Shown here in pieces: positions 35,186 to 44,206 of a DNA stretch of 64,000 bases. Made by a program: the position numbers and the translations under genes. The DNA is from Streptomyces sp. WM6386 (GTDB lineage Bacteria; Actinomycetota; Actinomycetes; Streptomycetales; Streptomycetaceae), in contig NZ_JXTE01000042.1 in NCBI RefSeq assembly GCF_000972385.1, positions 12,592-76,591 on the forward strand, written 5' to 3'. The notes beneath the pieces were generated by a model. That model saw only the letters and a program-made list of their open reading frames with translations. It ran no database searches and was not told the DNA's origin. The stretch's first letter is position 1; every line of letters begins with the position of its first letter.

Positions 35186-36801
35186 CCTCCACCCTTCCCG
35201 CGGTGACCGCTCCCCAGGTCCCCGCGCAGCGGCAGCCTGCGCCTGAAACGCGTTCGACCAGCCGAACGGCACCGTCGATACGCCCCGACCTCCTCCTCTG
35301 CGGTGCGCTCCTCGTCGCGATCCTCACCGTCCAGGGCTGGAACATCGCCGACTACCCGACCCTCAGCGACGACGAGGGCACCTACCTCGCCCAGGCCTGG
35401 GCCGTCCAGGAGGGCAAGGGCCTCGCCCACTACACCTACTGGTACGACCACCCGCCGCTCGGCTGGATCCAGATAGCCCTGCTCACCTGGATACCGAAGA
35501 TGCTGAGCCCCGAGTCGATGACCGTCGGCTCGATGCGGGTGACGATGCTGCTGATCAGCGGGATCAGCGCCGTGCTCGTGTACCTCCTCGGGCGCCGGCT
35601 CGCCCTGCCGCGCTGGGCCGCCGGGCTCGCCATGGTCCTGTTCGGGCTCTCCCCGCTCTCCGTCGTCCTCCAGCGGGAGATCTTCCTCGACAACCTCGCG
35701 GTGATGTGGACGCTCCTCGCGTTCACCCTCGCCGCCTCCCCGAGCCGCCACCTCTGGCACCACTTCGGCGCGGGCATCGCCGCCGCGACGGCCGTCCTCA
35801 CCAAGGAGACGATGCTCGTCGTCCTGCCGGCGCTGCTGCTCACCATGTGGCGTCACAGCCACAAGGACACCCGCAAGTTCGCCCTCACCGGCGCGATCAC
35901 GGCATGCACGCTGATCGGCCTCGCGTACCCCCTGTTCGCGCTGCTCAAGGGCGAGTTGCTGCCCGGCGGCGGACATGTGTCGCTGTGGGACGGGGTCAAG
36001 TACCAGATGACCAGGCCCGGTTCGGGCTTCATCCTCGACCAGGGGTCCGGCTCGTACGGGGTGCTGCGGTCGTGGCTCTACTACGACCGTGTCCTGCCCC
36101 TCGGCGGTCTCGTCGGCGCGCTTCTGCTGCTGGCCACCTGGCGCTGGTCGGTCACCGCCCGCGCACTGGCCGGACCGGCCCTGACGGTCGCGATCCTCGC
36201 CGGGCTCGCCCTGCGCCCCAACGGCTATCTGCCCGCGATGTACGTCATCCAGGCGTTGCCGTTCCTCGCGCTCGTCCTGGCCGGCGGCACCGCCTCCGTC
36301 GCCCACGCCGTGCTGCGCAGAAGCCACCGGCTTCCCCACGGCGGCCGGTACGCTCTCGCCGCCGCCCTCGCGATCGCCGCCGGCGCCTACGTCGTCCCGC
36401 GCTGGTACGACGGCGACCGCACCGCCGTCACCGCCGATGCCAACGCCCCCTACCGGGCCGCCTCCCGGTGGATGGCGACCGAGGTGGAGCAGCCGGAGAA
36501 GACGCGGGTACTCGTGGACGACGCGCTCTGGCTTGACCTGGTGCACGCCGGGTACCGGCCCGGGCTCGGCGCCATCTGGTTCTACAAGGCCGACCTCGAC
36601 CCGGCGGTGACCAAGACGATGCCGCACGGCTGGAAGGACCTCGACTACGTCGTCGCCTCCCCGACGGTGCGGCGCGACGCGGTGGACCTGCCCAACGTCA
36701 GGGCCGCCATCCAGCACTCGACGCCGGTCGCCGTCTTCGGCACCGGTGCGGACCGGATCGAGATCCGGCAGATCCAGACCGTCTCCGGAGGCGTTCGATG
36801 A
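35182..36801 (+). CDS. GT39/ArnT-type polyprenol-dependent membrane glycosyltransferase
   Basis: A 539-residue polytopic protein, about eleven helices, with the GT-C features of the PMT_2 family: an acidic first loop LSDDEGTYLAQAWAVQEGKG with the catalytic-type Asp/Glu pair, HYTYWYDHPPLGWIQIALL (the DHPP motif common to ArnT-like enzymes) and LSVVLQREIFLDNLAVMWTL. It should transfer a sugar from a polyprenyl-phosphate donor to a lipid or protein acceptor outside the membrane. The donor is probably made by the DPM1-like partner encoded next. GTGA and ATGA overlaps bind it to its neighbours. Confidence 0.9.
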   Translation: MTSTLPAVTAPQVPAQRQPAPETRSTSRTAPSIRPDLLLCGALLVAILTVQGWNIADYPTLSDDEGTYLAQAWAVQEGKGLAHYTYWYDHPPLGWIQIALLTWIPKMLSPESMTVGSMRVTMLLISGISAVLVYLLGRRLALPRWAAGLAMVLFGLSPLSVVLQREIFLDNLAVMWTLLAFTLAASPSRHLWHHFGAGIAAATAVLTKETMLVVLPALLLTMWRHSHKDTRKFALTGAITACTLIGLAYPLFALLKGELLPGGGHVSLWDGVKYQMTRPGSGFILDQGSGSYGVLRSWLYYDRVLPLGGLVGALLLLATWRWSVTARALAGPALTVAILAGLALRPNGYLPAMYVIQALPFLALVLAGGTASVAHAVLRRSHRLPHGGRYALAAALAIAAGAYVVPRWYDGDRTAVTADANAPYRAASRWMATEVEQPEKTRVLVDDALWLDLVHAGYRPGLGAIWFYKADLDPAVTKTMPHGWKDLDYVVASPTVRRDAVDLPNVRAAIQHSTPVAVFGTGADRIEIRQIQTVSGGVR

Positions 36802-38039
36802 GCCACGAGTACACCGCTCCCGTCCCGGACGTACGGGCCACCGCGAGTGAGCCGAAGGGGCGCGTCGGGCTCTCGACACCGACTGGAGCGCCCCGGAGGC
36901 GAGCCGCGGCACAAGAAGGGGTGATCCCCGAACCCGGTGCCGTCACCATCGTCGTACCGACGTACAACGAGTCCGCGAACATCCGCCAACTGCTCCACCA
37001 GATCACCGAGTCGGTGCCGTCCAGACTTCCCTGCGAGGTCGTCTTCGTCGACGACTCCACCGACGACACCCCCGAGGTGATCTACGAGGCCGCAAAGGAC
37101 TGCCCGTTCCCGGTGACCGTGCTGCACCGCGACGAGCCGGTCGGCGGGCTCGGCGGGGCGGTAGTGGAGGGGATGAAGGCGGCCGGGTCGGACTGGGTCG
37201 TCGTGATGGACGGCGACTGCCAGCATCCGCCGTCCCTGGTCCCGGAGCTGGTCGCGACGGGGGAGCGGGCGAACGCCGGGCTCGTCGTCGCCTCCCGGTA
37301 CATCAAGGGCGGCAGCCGCGCCGGGCTCGCGGGCAGTTACCGCGTGGCCGTGTCCAGAGCGGCGACCTGGCTGACCAAGTCCCTCTTCCCGCGCCGGCTG
37401 CACGGCATCAGCGACCCGATGAGCGGCTTCTTCGCGATCCGCCGCAGCGACATCACGGCCGACGTCCTCAAGCCCCTCGGCTACAAGATCCTCCTCGAAC
37501 TCGCCGTCCGCAGCCGCCCCCGCGCGGTCACCGAGGTGCCCTTCGTCTTCCAGGACCGGTACGCCGGCGAGTCCAAGTCCAGCGCCCAGGAGGGCCTGCG
37601 CTTCCTGCGTCACCTGGTCGGTCTGCGCACCGCCTCGCCGGTCGCCCGTATGGTCGGCTTCGGCCTGATCGGCGCGACCGGCTTCGTGCCCAACCTGCTC
37701 GGGCTGTACGTCCTCACCGTCCTCGGCATGCACTACGTACCGGCCGAGATCCTCGCCAACCAGCTCGGCGTCGCCTGGAACTTCCTGCTCATCGAGCATC
37801 TGCTGTTCCGCGACCGCCGCCGGCACCGGCGCTGGTGGGACCGCGCCGGCCGGTTCGCCCTGCTCGCCAACGCCGACCTGGTGCTGCGCATCCCGCTGAT
37901 CGCCCTGTTCGTGCACCGGTTCGAGATGGGCGCGCTGTCCGCCACCGCGCTCGCGCTGGTGACGACGTTCGTCCTGCGCTTCGCCGGGACCGAAGCGCTG
38001 GTCTACCTCCCGCGCAGAAACAGGAGCCGCACCGCATGA
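36798..38039 (+). CDS. DPM1-like polyprenyl-phosphate glycosyltransferase fused to GtrA
   Basis: A 413-residue fusion. Residues about 45-270 are a GT2 domain (VTIVVPTYNESANIRQLL, VVFVDDSTDDTPEVI, VVMDGDCQHPPSLVPEL with DGD/DCQ, HGISDPMSGFFAIRR), closest by eye to dolichol/polyprenyl-phosphate mannose synthases. Residues about 275-410 are a GtrA domain of four helices (MVGFGLIGATGFVPNLLGLY, ANQLGVAWNFLLIEHLLF) that may flip or assemble the lipid-linked sugar. It would supply a polyprenyl-phosphate sugar to the GT39 partner. ATG overlaps the previous stop, and its own stop overlaps the next start. Confidence 0.92.
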   Translation: MSHEYTAPVPDVRATASEPKGRVGLSTPTGAPRRRAAAQEGVIPEPGAVTIVVPTYNESANIRQLLHQITESVPSRLPCEVVFVDDSTDDTPEVIYEAAKDCPFPVTVLHRDEPVGGLGGAVVEGMKAAGSDWVVVMDGDCQHPPSLVPELVATGERANAGLVVASRYIKGGSRAGLAGSYRVAVSRAATWLTKSLFPRRLHGISDPMSGFFAIRRSDITADVLKPLGYKILLELAVRSRPRAVTEVPFVFQDRYAGESKSSAQEGLRFLRHLVGLRTASPVARMVGFGLIGATGFVPNLLGLYVLTVLGMHYVPAEILANQLGVAWNFLLIEHLLFRDRRRHRRWWDRAGRFALLANADLVLRIPLIALFVHRFEMGALSATALALVTTFVLRFAGTEALVYLPRRNRSRTA

Positions 38040-40435
38040 ACCGCAGACGAAGAACCGCCCTGCTCGCCGTGGGCGCCCTGACCGCAGGCCTGCTCCTGAC
38101 CGCACCGCAGCCCGCCTCCGCCGCCAATCTCATCAAGAACGCCGGCTTCGAGACCGCCGGCACCGGCGGCATGCCGTACTGCTGGGAGAAGTCCGGCTGG
38201 GGAGACAACGACTTCACCTTCACCACCACGTCCGACGCCCACTCCGGCTCGAAGGCCATGAAGGTCGAGCTGACCCGTCGGACCGAAGGCGACCGCAAGG
38301 CGCTGATCACCGAGTCGGCGGAGTGCGCCCCCGTCGTCAGCGTGGGCAAGCAGTACGACCTGAACCTCTGGTACAAGTCGACCACCCCGGACGCCGCGGT
38401 CACGCTGTTCCGGCACGACGCCACGGCCGGCTGGCAGTACTGGACGGATCTGAAGACCCTGCAGATCGCCGGCAGTTGGACCGAGGCGAGCGTCCGTACG
38501 CCCGAGGTCCCCACCGGCACCGACCGCATCACCTGGGGTGTCTCCGTCTACGGCACCGGATCCGCCACCACCGACGACTACACCATGGAGCAGGTCGCCG
38601 ATCCCGTCCCCGCACCGCAGTGCACGGGCACCGCCGAGCAGTGCGCCAACGGCCGCTGGGACGTGCTGCCCACACAGAACCCGGTGCGCTCCATGCACTC
38701 CGTGGTCCTCAACAACGGCAAGGTGCTGCTGATCGCGGGCTCCGGCAACAGCGAGGAGCAGTTCAACGCGGGTACCTTCACCTCGGCCGTGTACGACCCG
38801 GTCAACGGCACGTACAAGGTGATCCCCACCCCGAAGGACATGTTCTGCTCCGGGCACGTCCAGCTCCAGGACGGGCGCGTGCTGGTGATGAGCGGGAACA
38901 AGGCGTACCCCGTCGCGGGCGGACACGGCTACGAGGGGTTCAAGGACTCGTACGTCTTCGACCCCGTCACCGAGAAGTACAGCAAGACCAACGACATGAA
39001 CGACGGCCACTGGTACCCGTCGGCGACGATCCTCGGCAACGGTGACGTCATCTCCTTCGGCGGGCTGCGCGAGGACTCCACCGGGTCGGTGACCGCCGAG
39101 CTGTGGTCGGACGCCGAGCAGAAGTGGCTGGAGCTCTGGAAAGTCAACCAGACCTGGTCGTACTGGGGTCTGTACCCGTCGATGATCCTGATGCAGGACG
39201 GCCGCCTCTTCTACTCGGGCAGCCATGTCTTCGGCAACAACATCCCGGGCACCGGCAGCGCGATCTACGACTACGACACCAACACGGTCACCCAGGTCCC
39301 GGGGCTCCGGAACAAGGACGAGCGGGACCAGTCGGCGAGCGTGCTGCTGCCTCCCGCGCAGGACCAGAAGGTCCTCACGATCGGCGGCGGCAACATCGAC
39401 TCCAACCCGGACGCCAATGGCCTGACCGACGTCATCGACCTCAAGCAGGCCAGCCCGGCGTACACCGCCGGCCCGCCGCTCCCGCAGGGCACGGTCGACC
39501 TCGGCAACGGCAAGCAGGCCGAGACCGGCGACCAGGGCAAGATGTACGTCTCCGCCGTCCTGCTGCCCGACGGCAAGGTCCTGGAGACGGGCGGCGCGCT
39601 GCACAACCGCGCCGACCCGGTGTACGAGTCGTCGCTCTACGACCCGGACACCGGCACCTTCGACCCGGTCGCCGCCGACCCCGAGGCCCGCGGCTACCAC
39701 TCCTCGGCGTTCCTGCTCCCCGACGGCCGGGTGATGACGACCGGCGACAACCCGGGCAACGGCACCTGGAACCACAACGTGTCGATCTACACGCCGCCCT
39801 ATCTCCTCAAGGGCCCGCGCCCGTCGATCACTTCGGTCATCGACACCGAGTGGACCTACGGCGACACCCAGCGGATCACCGTCGACCGGCCCATCGCGAA
39901 GGCCGAGCTGATCCGTCCGGCCGCGGTGACGCACTCCTCCGACCCGAACCAGCGGTTCGTCGATCTGCCGCTGTCGGTGGACGGCAACAATGTCGACCTC
40001 AATGTGACGAGCAATCCCGACCTGGCCCCGCCCGGCTGGTACATGCTCTTCGCGGTTGACGCGGGCGGCGTGCCGTCGGTGGCCAAGTGGGTCCATCTGC
40101 AAGGACCTTCGGCGCTGAGCGCGACGGACGCCACGGCGCACGTCCACTCCTTCGCGGACTCACTCGAAGGCAAGGTCACCGAGCCCGGCAAGAAGCGCAC
40201 CTCGCAGAAGGTGCCGGTCACCGTCTCCGGCTGCGACCGGCACTACGGATCGATCAACGTCTGTGTGCCGACCGACTTCCCGCCGAGCGTGAAGGCCACC
40301 ACCAAGGCCCGCTGCGACTGGCTGAAGAAGAACGACTACGGCCGGCTGAAGGTCAACGGCAAGGACGACCCGCTGCGGCTCGACCGCGACGGGGACGGCG
40401 TCGCCTGCGGGAAGGCCGACCTCAGGAAGCGTTAG
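38036..40435 (+). CDS. secreted copper-radical (galactose-oxidase-like) oxidase with excalibur domain
   Basis: A 799-residue secreted protein. Signal peptide (RRRRTALLAVGALTAGLLLT, then ASAA), a carbohydrate-binding-like domain (residues about 35-190), a seven-bladed Kelch-type galactose-oxidase domain and DUF1929, then a C-terminal excalibur calcium motif (DRDGDGVACGK). Copper-radical residues align by motif: Cys271 in MFCSGH and Tyr327 in GHWYPSA (would form the Tyr-Cys cofactor), axial Tyr554 and His555 in GYHSSAFLLPDGRV, His633 in AVTHSS. It should oxidise a primary alcohol of a sugar or aldehyde to aldehyde/acid with H2O2. It is related to streptomycete GlxA by position beside glycan synthases. 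ATGA overlap with the GtrA fusion. Confidence 0.93.
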   Translation: MNRRRRTALLAVGALTAGLLLTAPQPASAANLIKNAGFETAGTGGMPYCWEKSGWGDNDFTFTTTSDAHSGSKAMKVELTRRTEGDRKALITESAECAPVVSVGKQYDLNLWYKSTTPDAAVTLFRHDATAGWQYWTDLKTLQIAGSWTEASVRTPEVPTGTDRITWGVSVYGTGSATTDDYTMEQVADPVPAPQCTGTAEQCANGRWDVLPTQNPVRSMHSVVLNNGKVLLIAGSGNSEEQFNAGTFTSAVYDPVNGTYKVIPTPKDMFCSGHVQLQDGRVLVMSGNKAYPVAGGHGYEGFKDSYVFDPVTEKYSKTNDMNDGHWYPSATILGNGDVISFGGLREDSTGSVTAELWSDAEQKWLELWKVNQTWSYWGLYPSMILMQDGRLFYSGSHVFGNNIPGTGSAIYDYDTNTVTQVPGLRNKDERDQSASVLLPPAQDQKVLTIGGGNIDSNPDANGLTDVIDLKQASPAYTAGPPLPQGTVDLGNGKQAETGDQGKMYVSAVLLPDGKVLETGGALHNRADPVYESSLYDPDTGTFDPVAADPEARGYHSSAFLLPDGRVMTTGDNPGNGTWNHNVSIYTPPYLLKGPRPSITSVIDTEWTYGDTQRITVDRPIAKAELIRPAAVTHSSDPNQRFVDLPLSVDGNNVDLNVTSNPDLAPPGWYMLFAVDAGGVPSVAKWVHLQGPSALSATDATAHVHSFADSLEGKVTEPGKKRTSQKVPVTVSGCDRHYGSINVCVPTDFPPSVKATTKARCDWLKKNDYGRLKVNGKDDPLRLDRDGDGVACGKADLRKR

Positions 40436-41153
40436 GGAAGTCCGCCAGGGCGCGCGCCACGATGGCCTCCAGCTGTTCGTGGTGCGCGCCCTTCCAGTAC
40501 GCGCGCCCGCACTGGGTGCACTGCGCGAACACGTCGTACGACCGGTGTGTGCCGCCCGCCAGCTGGTCCGCCACCTCCTCCTTGGTGGCCTCCCTGAGCA
40601 GGCCGTTGCAGGCGGTGCAGCGCGTCCAGGGCCGTAGCTCGGGGCGGAACCGGCCCAGGATGTCGCGGAGTTGCTCCTCGGGGCGGGTGCTGTAGACATA
40701 GGCGCCGGCCCACAGTTCGCGGCGGCGCAGCAGGCCCCGGTCGCGGCTGAGCATGACCCGCTGCTGGACGGCGGAGCGGGTGGCGAGGGCCGGGTCGCCG
40801 ATGTCCGTCGACTCGTACGCCGTGTCCACGCCGAGCAGGCGCAACCGGCGGGCGAGGGTGCCGAGGTGGACGTCGAGGAGGAAGCGCAGCGGAGCGCCGG
40901 GCACCCGCTGGGGGCGCTCGACGTCCCGTACGGCCACGGAGTCGCCGACGGCGGGGACGTACGACCTGGGGACCTCGCGGCCGTCCACGAGGAGTGTGCC
41001 GACCTCGGTCAGCGGGACGCCGAGGGACTCGACGACATGGCCGAGGGTCGAGACGCCGTCGGTGGTGACCGTGGTGGAGCCGTGGCGGCGTTCGTGCGGG
41101 ACGAACAGGGCCAGCCTGGGGGCGAATTCGACGTGGATCTCCGGTCCGTTCAC
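40422..41153 (-). CDS. Mut7-C RNase-domain protein with N-terminal ubiquitin-like domain
   Basis: A 243-residue cytoplasmic protein. Residues 1-85 form a ubiquitin/ThiS-like fold (IHVEFAPRLALFVPHERRHG, LGVPLTEVGTLLVDGREVP, YVPAVGDSVAVRDVE). Residues about 90-170 match Mut7-C, a PIN-like nuclease domain (RFLLDVHLGTLARRLRLLGV, RVMLSRDRGLLRRRELWAGA), followed by a zinc ribbon with CTACNG and CTQCGRAYW. The family is predicted to be an RNase, unproven. Its last 14 bases overlap the stop of the opposite oxidase gene. Confidence 0.92.
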   Translation of the reverse strand: MNGPEIHVEFAPRLALFVPHERRHGSTTVTTDGVSTLGHVVESLGVPLTEVGTLLVDGREVPRSYVPAVGDSVAVRDVERPQRVPGAPLRFLLDVHLGTLARRLRLLGVDTAYESTDIGDPALATRSAVQQRVMLSRDRGLLRRRELWAGAYVYSTRPEEQLRDILGRFRPELRPWTRCTACNGLLREATKEEVADQLAGGTHRSYDVFAQCTQCGRAYWKGAHHEQLEAIVARALADFPNAS

Positions 41154-41186
41154 CTGGTCAGGATGTCATGTCAGCCGTCGCCGGCC

Positions 41187-41834
41187 TCAGGTTTTCCGGA
41201 CCGGCAGGCCATGCACCAGGACCTCCACGGTGCGGTCGACGAGGTCGACGAGCTCGTCCTGGAAGCCGCTCTCGGCCCAGTACTGGGCGATCTCCCCGAA
41301 GCCGCTGATGAGGGACATCGTGTAGACCCGTACCTCCAGGGCGTCCTTGTCCCAGCCGGTGCGCTCGGCGACGGCCTCGGCGAGCATGCGGCTGGTGACC
41401 GCGATGTGTTCCCGCATCCGGGACCGCACCGCGGGGACCTGGACCAGGAGATGCGAGCGCATACGGGTGATCTCGGGTTCCCTTTCGAGCCCGAAGGTGA
41501 TGGCCTTCTTCATGACGTACCGCATCGAGTCGACCCACGCCTCGTCCGCCGGCCGGTTGCGCAGCTCGTCCAGGATGATCGGGTCGTACTCGTCCGTGAG
41601 GACGATGTCCTCCTTGGTGGGGAAGTAGCGGAAGACCGTGGACGGCGACACCTCGGCGCGCTCGGCGATCTGCTCGACGGTGGTGGCGTCGTAGCCCTGC
41701 TCCTTGATCAGGGCGTACGTCGCGTCGCGGATCGCCGTCCGGGTCTTGATCTTCTTCCGCTCGCGAAGTCCCAGCTGGGGGGCGTCGGTGAGCGGGAGGG
41801 AGCGTGCGGGCGTCATGGGTTCATTGTCGGGCAT
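41187..41834 (-). CDS. TetR-family regulator of the MFS pump operon
   Basis: A 215-residue repressor: helix-turn-helix RTAIRDATYALIKEQGYDAT followed by TVEQIAERAEVSPSTVFRYF and the FPTKEDIVLTDEY junction, then a ligand domain (AWVDSMRYVMKKAITFGLER, TRMLAEAVAERTGWDK-like helices). It overlaps the end of the MFS gene by 14 bases and is the distal gene of that operon. It likely represses the promoter in front of the pump gene at the 15-bp palindrome found there. The start is ATG 41834 or 41816; neither has a clear RBS. Confidence 0.93.
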   Translation of the reverse strand: MPDNEPMTPARSLPLTDAPQLGLRERKKIKTRTAIRDATYALIKEQGYDATTVEQIAERAEVSPSTVFRYFPTKEDIVLTDEYDPIILDELRNRPADEAWVDSMRYVMKKAITFGLEREPEITRMRSHLLVQVPAVRSRMREHIAVTSRMLAEAVAERTGWDKDALEVRVYTMSLISGFGEIAQYWAESGFQDELVDLVDRTVEVLVHGLPVRKT

Positions 41835-43374
41835 CGGTCTGCGGGGCCACCATGTCCGGGGTGCCGGCGCTCTCGTCGGCCTCGCGTGTCCCCGGCAGGA
41901 ACGCCGCCGCCAGGAGTGCCGCCACCAGGGCGGCGACGCCGCACACCAGCATGACGACGCCCATGCCGTGGACGTAGGCGCTGTTCGCGGAGGCCACCAG
42001 GTCCGCCGCCTTCTCGGGGCTCGCCTTCGCGGCGACGAGGTGCGCCGCGACCACGGACTCCCCGGCGGTGTCGGCCGCCTTCGCCGGCAGCCCGGTGACG
42101 TCGAGCCGGTCCCGGAAGGTGTCGGCCAGCAGGCTGCCGAGCAGGGCGATCCCGATCGCGCCGCCGACCTGGCGCAGCGTCATCAGCAGCCCTGAGCCGC
42201 TGCCGGCGCGGTCGCGGGGCAGGGCGCCGAGGGCTCCGGCCATGGCCGGCATGAGCGAGAAGCCGAAGCCGAGGCCGGTGATGGAGAGCCACAGCGCGGT
42301 GAAGCCGTAGCCGGAGTCGACCGTCGTACGGCTGGCGAGGAGCGCGGCGAAGGACAGCACCACCAGGCCGGCGCTGACCGTGGCGCGGGCTCCGAAGCGG
42401 GTGGCGGCCTGGGGGGCCGTGCGGGAGGCGATCAGGATTCCGCCCATCATCGGCAGCAGCCGTATGCCGGTGCCGAGGGCGTCGTTGCGGAGGACGGCCT
42501 GGAGGTAGGGCGGCAGTACGAACAGGAGGCCGGACAGGACGAACATGACCAGGGTCGCGGCGATCGTGTTGAAGAGGAAGCCGCGCTGGGCGAGCAGGGT
42601 CATGTCGAGCATGGGGCGCTCCACCCGGCGCTCGCGCAGGACCAGCGCGGTGATGAGGGCGACGGCCGCCGTGAGCATGGCCAGGACCAGGGGGTCGGCC
42701 CAGCCGCGGGTGGGTGCCTCGATGATCGCGTAGACCAGGGCGCCGAGGCCGGTGGCGGTGAACGCGGTGGAGAGGGTGTCGACCTTGGGGGAGGCGGGGT
42801 CGCGGGTCTCGGGGAGCAGGAAGACGCAGGCGGCGATGCCGATCGCGGCCATCGGGATGTTGACGAGGAAGACCGAGCCCCACCAGAAGTGGTTGAGCAG
42901 CCAGCCGCCGATGATCGGGCCGAGCGGCAGGCCGAGTGCCGAGGCGGCGGAGACGATGGCGGTGGCCTTGGGCTGCTCCTCGCGGGCGAACAGCGTGGGC
43001 AGGACGGAGAGCGCGAGCGGGGTGACCAGGGCGGCGCCGATGCCCATCAGCGCGCGGGCGGCGATGACCCAGTGCACGTCCCCGGCCAGGGCGCCCACCA
43101 GTGAACCGGCGAGGAAGACGCCGAGCCCGGTGATCAGCATCCGCCGCCGTCCGAAGCGGTCGCCGAGCAGCCCGGCGGGGAGCATCAGCGCCGCGAACAC
43201 GACCACGTACGCGTCCGCCATCCACTGCTGCTGGCCCGTGGAGGCGCCGAGGTCGCCGGCCATGGTCGGCAGCGCCACATTGAGGATCGTCGTGTCGAAG
43301 CCGAGAGTCAGCATGCTCGTCACAAGGGCGGCGAGGGCCCACCAGCGTCGCGGATCTGAAGTGGAAGCGTCCAT
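41821..43374 (-). CDS. MFS drug:H+ antiporter, DHA2 (14-helix) family
   Basis: A 517-residue exporter with about 14 helices. DHA2 signatures are visible: helix 1 FDTTILNVALPTMAGDL, loop 2-3 GLLGDRFGRRRMLITGL (motif A), motif C region ASALGLPLGPIIGGWLLNHF, and WRxVFLINVP-like FWWGSVFLVNIPMA. The family exports cationic drugs or natural products; the substrate cannot be read from sequence. First gene of a two-gene operon with TetR. ATG 43374 is only a few bases from the predicted transcription start, so the message may be leaderless. Confidence 0.94.
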   Translation of the reverse strand: MDASTSDPRRWWALAALVTSMLTLGFDTTILNVALPTMAGDLGASTGQQQWMADAYVVVFAALMLPAGLLGDRFGRRRMLITGLGVFLAGSLVGALAGDVHWVIAARALMGIGAALVTPLALSVLPTLFAREEQPKATAIVSAASALGLPLGPIIGGWLLNHFWWGSVFLVNIPMAAIGIAACVFLLPETRDPASPKVDTLSTAFTATGLGALVYAIIEAPTRGWADPLVLAMLTAAVALITALVLRERRVERPMLDMTLLAQRGFLFNTIAATLVMFVLSGLLFVLPPYLQAVLRNDALGTGIRLLPMMGGILIASRTAPQAATRFGARATVSAGLVVLSFAALLASRTTVDSGYGFTALWLSITGLGFGFSLMPAMAGALGALPRDRAGSGSGLLMTLRQVGGAIGIALLGSLLADTFRDRLDVTGLPAKAADTAGESVVAAHLVAAKASPEKAADLVASANSAYVHGMGVVMLVCGVAALVAALLAAAFLPGTREADESAGTPDMVAPQTDARQ

Positions 43375-43378
43375 GAAA

Positions 43379-43411
43379 TGAGAGTAGCTCTCAAAAGGGA
43401 GTTCTTGTCAA
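43379..43411 (-). promoter_or_regulatory. promoter and TetR-type operator of the MFS operon
   Basis: Minus-strand -35 TTGACA (43411-43406) and -10-like TACTCT (43386-43381) with a 19-base spacer. The palindrome TGAGAG-TAG-CTCTCA (43379-43393) covers the -10 and begins five bases before the ATG, an ideal place for repression by the co-encoded TetR protein. Confidence 0.7.
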
Positions 43412-43434
43412 TAAAAGAGCCGGTCAACAAAAAA

Positions 43435-43461
43435 AGGGCCACGGCTCGAAGCCGTGGCCCT
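43435..43461 (-). terminator. intrinsic terminator of the hemolysin III gene
   Basis: AGGGCCACGGCT pairs perfectly with AGCCGTGGCCCT around CGA, followed on the minus strand by a run of seven or more T (43434-43428). It separates the gene from the MFS promoter. Confidence 0.93.
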
Positions 43462-43477
43462 GAAGAGCGGAAGTGCC

Positions 43478-44191
43478 CTACCCGTGCTGGTACGCCACCA
43501 GCGAGATCCCGACGTAGTGGACGACGAACGCCGCCAGCGTGAACGAGTGGAAGACCTCGTGGAAGCCGAAGAAGCGCGGGGAGGGGTCGGGGCGCTTGAG
43601 GCCGTAGATCACGCCGCCGGCGCTGTAGAGCAGACCGCCGACGATCACCAGGACCAGGACGGCGATGCCGCCGGTGCGCATGAAGTCGGGCAGGAAGAAG
43701 ACCGCCGCCCAGCCCATCGCGATATAGCAGGGGGTGTAGAGCCAACGTGGGGCGCCCACCCAGAAGACGCGGAAGGCGATCCCGGCCAGCGCGGCACCCC
43801 AGATGCCCCACAGCAGCCACTGACCCTTGGCGCCGGGCAGGAGCAGCATGGTCAGCGGGGTGTAGGAGCCCGCGATGATCAGAAAGATGTTGGCGTGATC
43901 CAGTCTGCGCAGGATGCCGTCCATGCGGGGGCTCCAGGTGCCCCGGTGGTACAGGGCGCTCACTCCGAACAGCAGACAGGCCGTCAGGGCGAAGATCCCG
44001 CAGGCGATGCGGCCGCGTGTGGAGTCCGCGAGCGCGGTGAGCACCAGGCCCGCGATGAGCACGGCCGGGAACATTCCGAGATGCAGCCAGCCCCGGAGCT
44101 TGGGCTTGATCTCTTCAGGCAGCGAGAGCGCCACAGGGTTACGGCCGGCGGCCGGCGAGTCCAGAGGCGCATCGGAGGCGGACGCAGTCAT
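43478..44191 (-). CDS. hemolysin III family (PAQR/TrhA) membrane protein
   Basis: A 237-residue, seven-helix protein. The family residues are present: FGVSALYHRGTW (SxxxH), RRLDHANIFLIIAGSYTPLT (D-H), and FHSFTLAAFVVHYVGISL at the end (HxxxH), which together would bind zinc. Bacterial members (TrhA) affect membrane-lipid/energy homeostasis, and some are annotated as hemolysins without proof of lysis. ATG 44191 has GGAG upstream; ATG 44200 would add three residues. The promoter region carries a palindrome. Confidence 0.93.
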   Translation of the reverse strand: MTASASDAPLDSPAAGRNPVALSLPEEIKPKLRGWLHLGMFPAVLIAGLVLTALADSTRGRIACGIFALTACLLFGVSALYHRGTWSPRMDGILRRLDHANIFLIIAGSYTPLTMLLLPGAKGQWLLWGIWGAALAGIAFRVFWVGAPRWLYTPCYIAMGWAAVFFLPDFMRTGGIAVLVLVIVGGLLYSAGGVIYGLKRPDPSPRFFGFHEVFHSFTLAAFVVHYVGISLVAYQHG

Positions 44192-44206
44192 GCGCTCCAT
44201 CGTACC

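Noticed and set aside
41187..41538. Arg/His-rich minus-strand frame overlapping the TetR gene
   Set aside because: It is the TetR gene read in another frame; the TetR frame has the helix-turn-helix.
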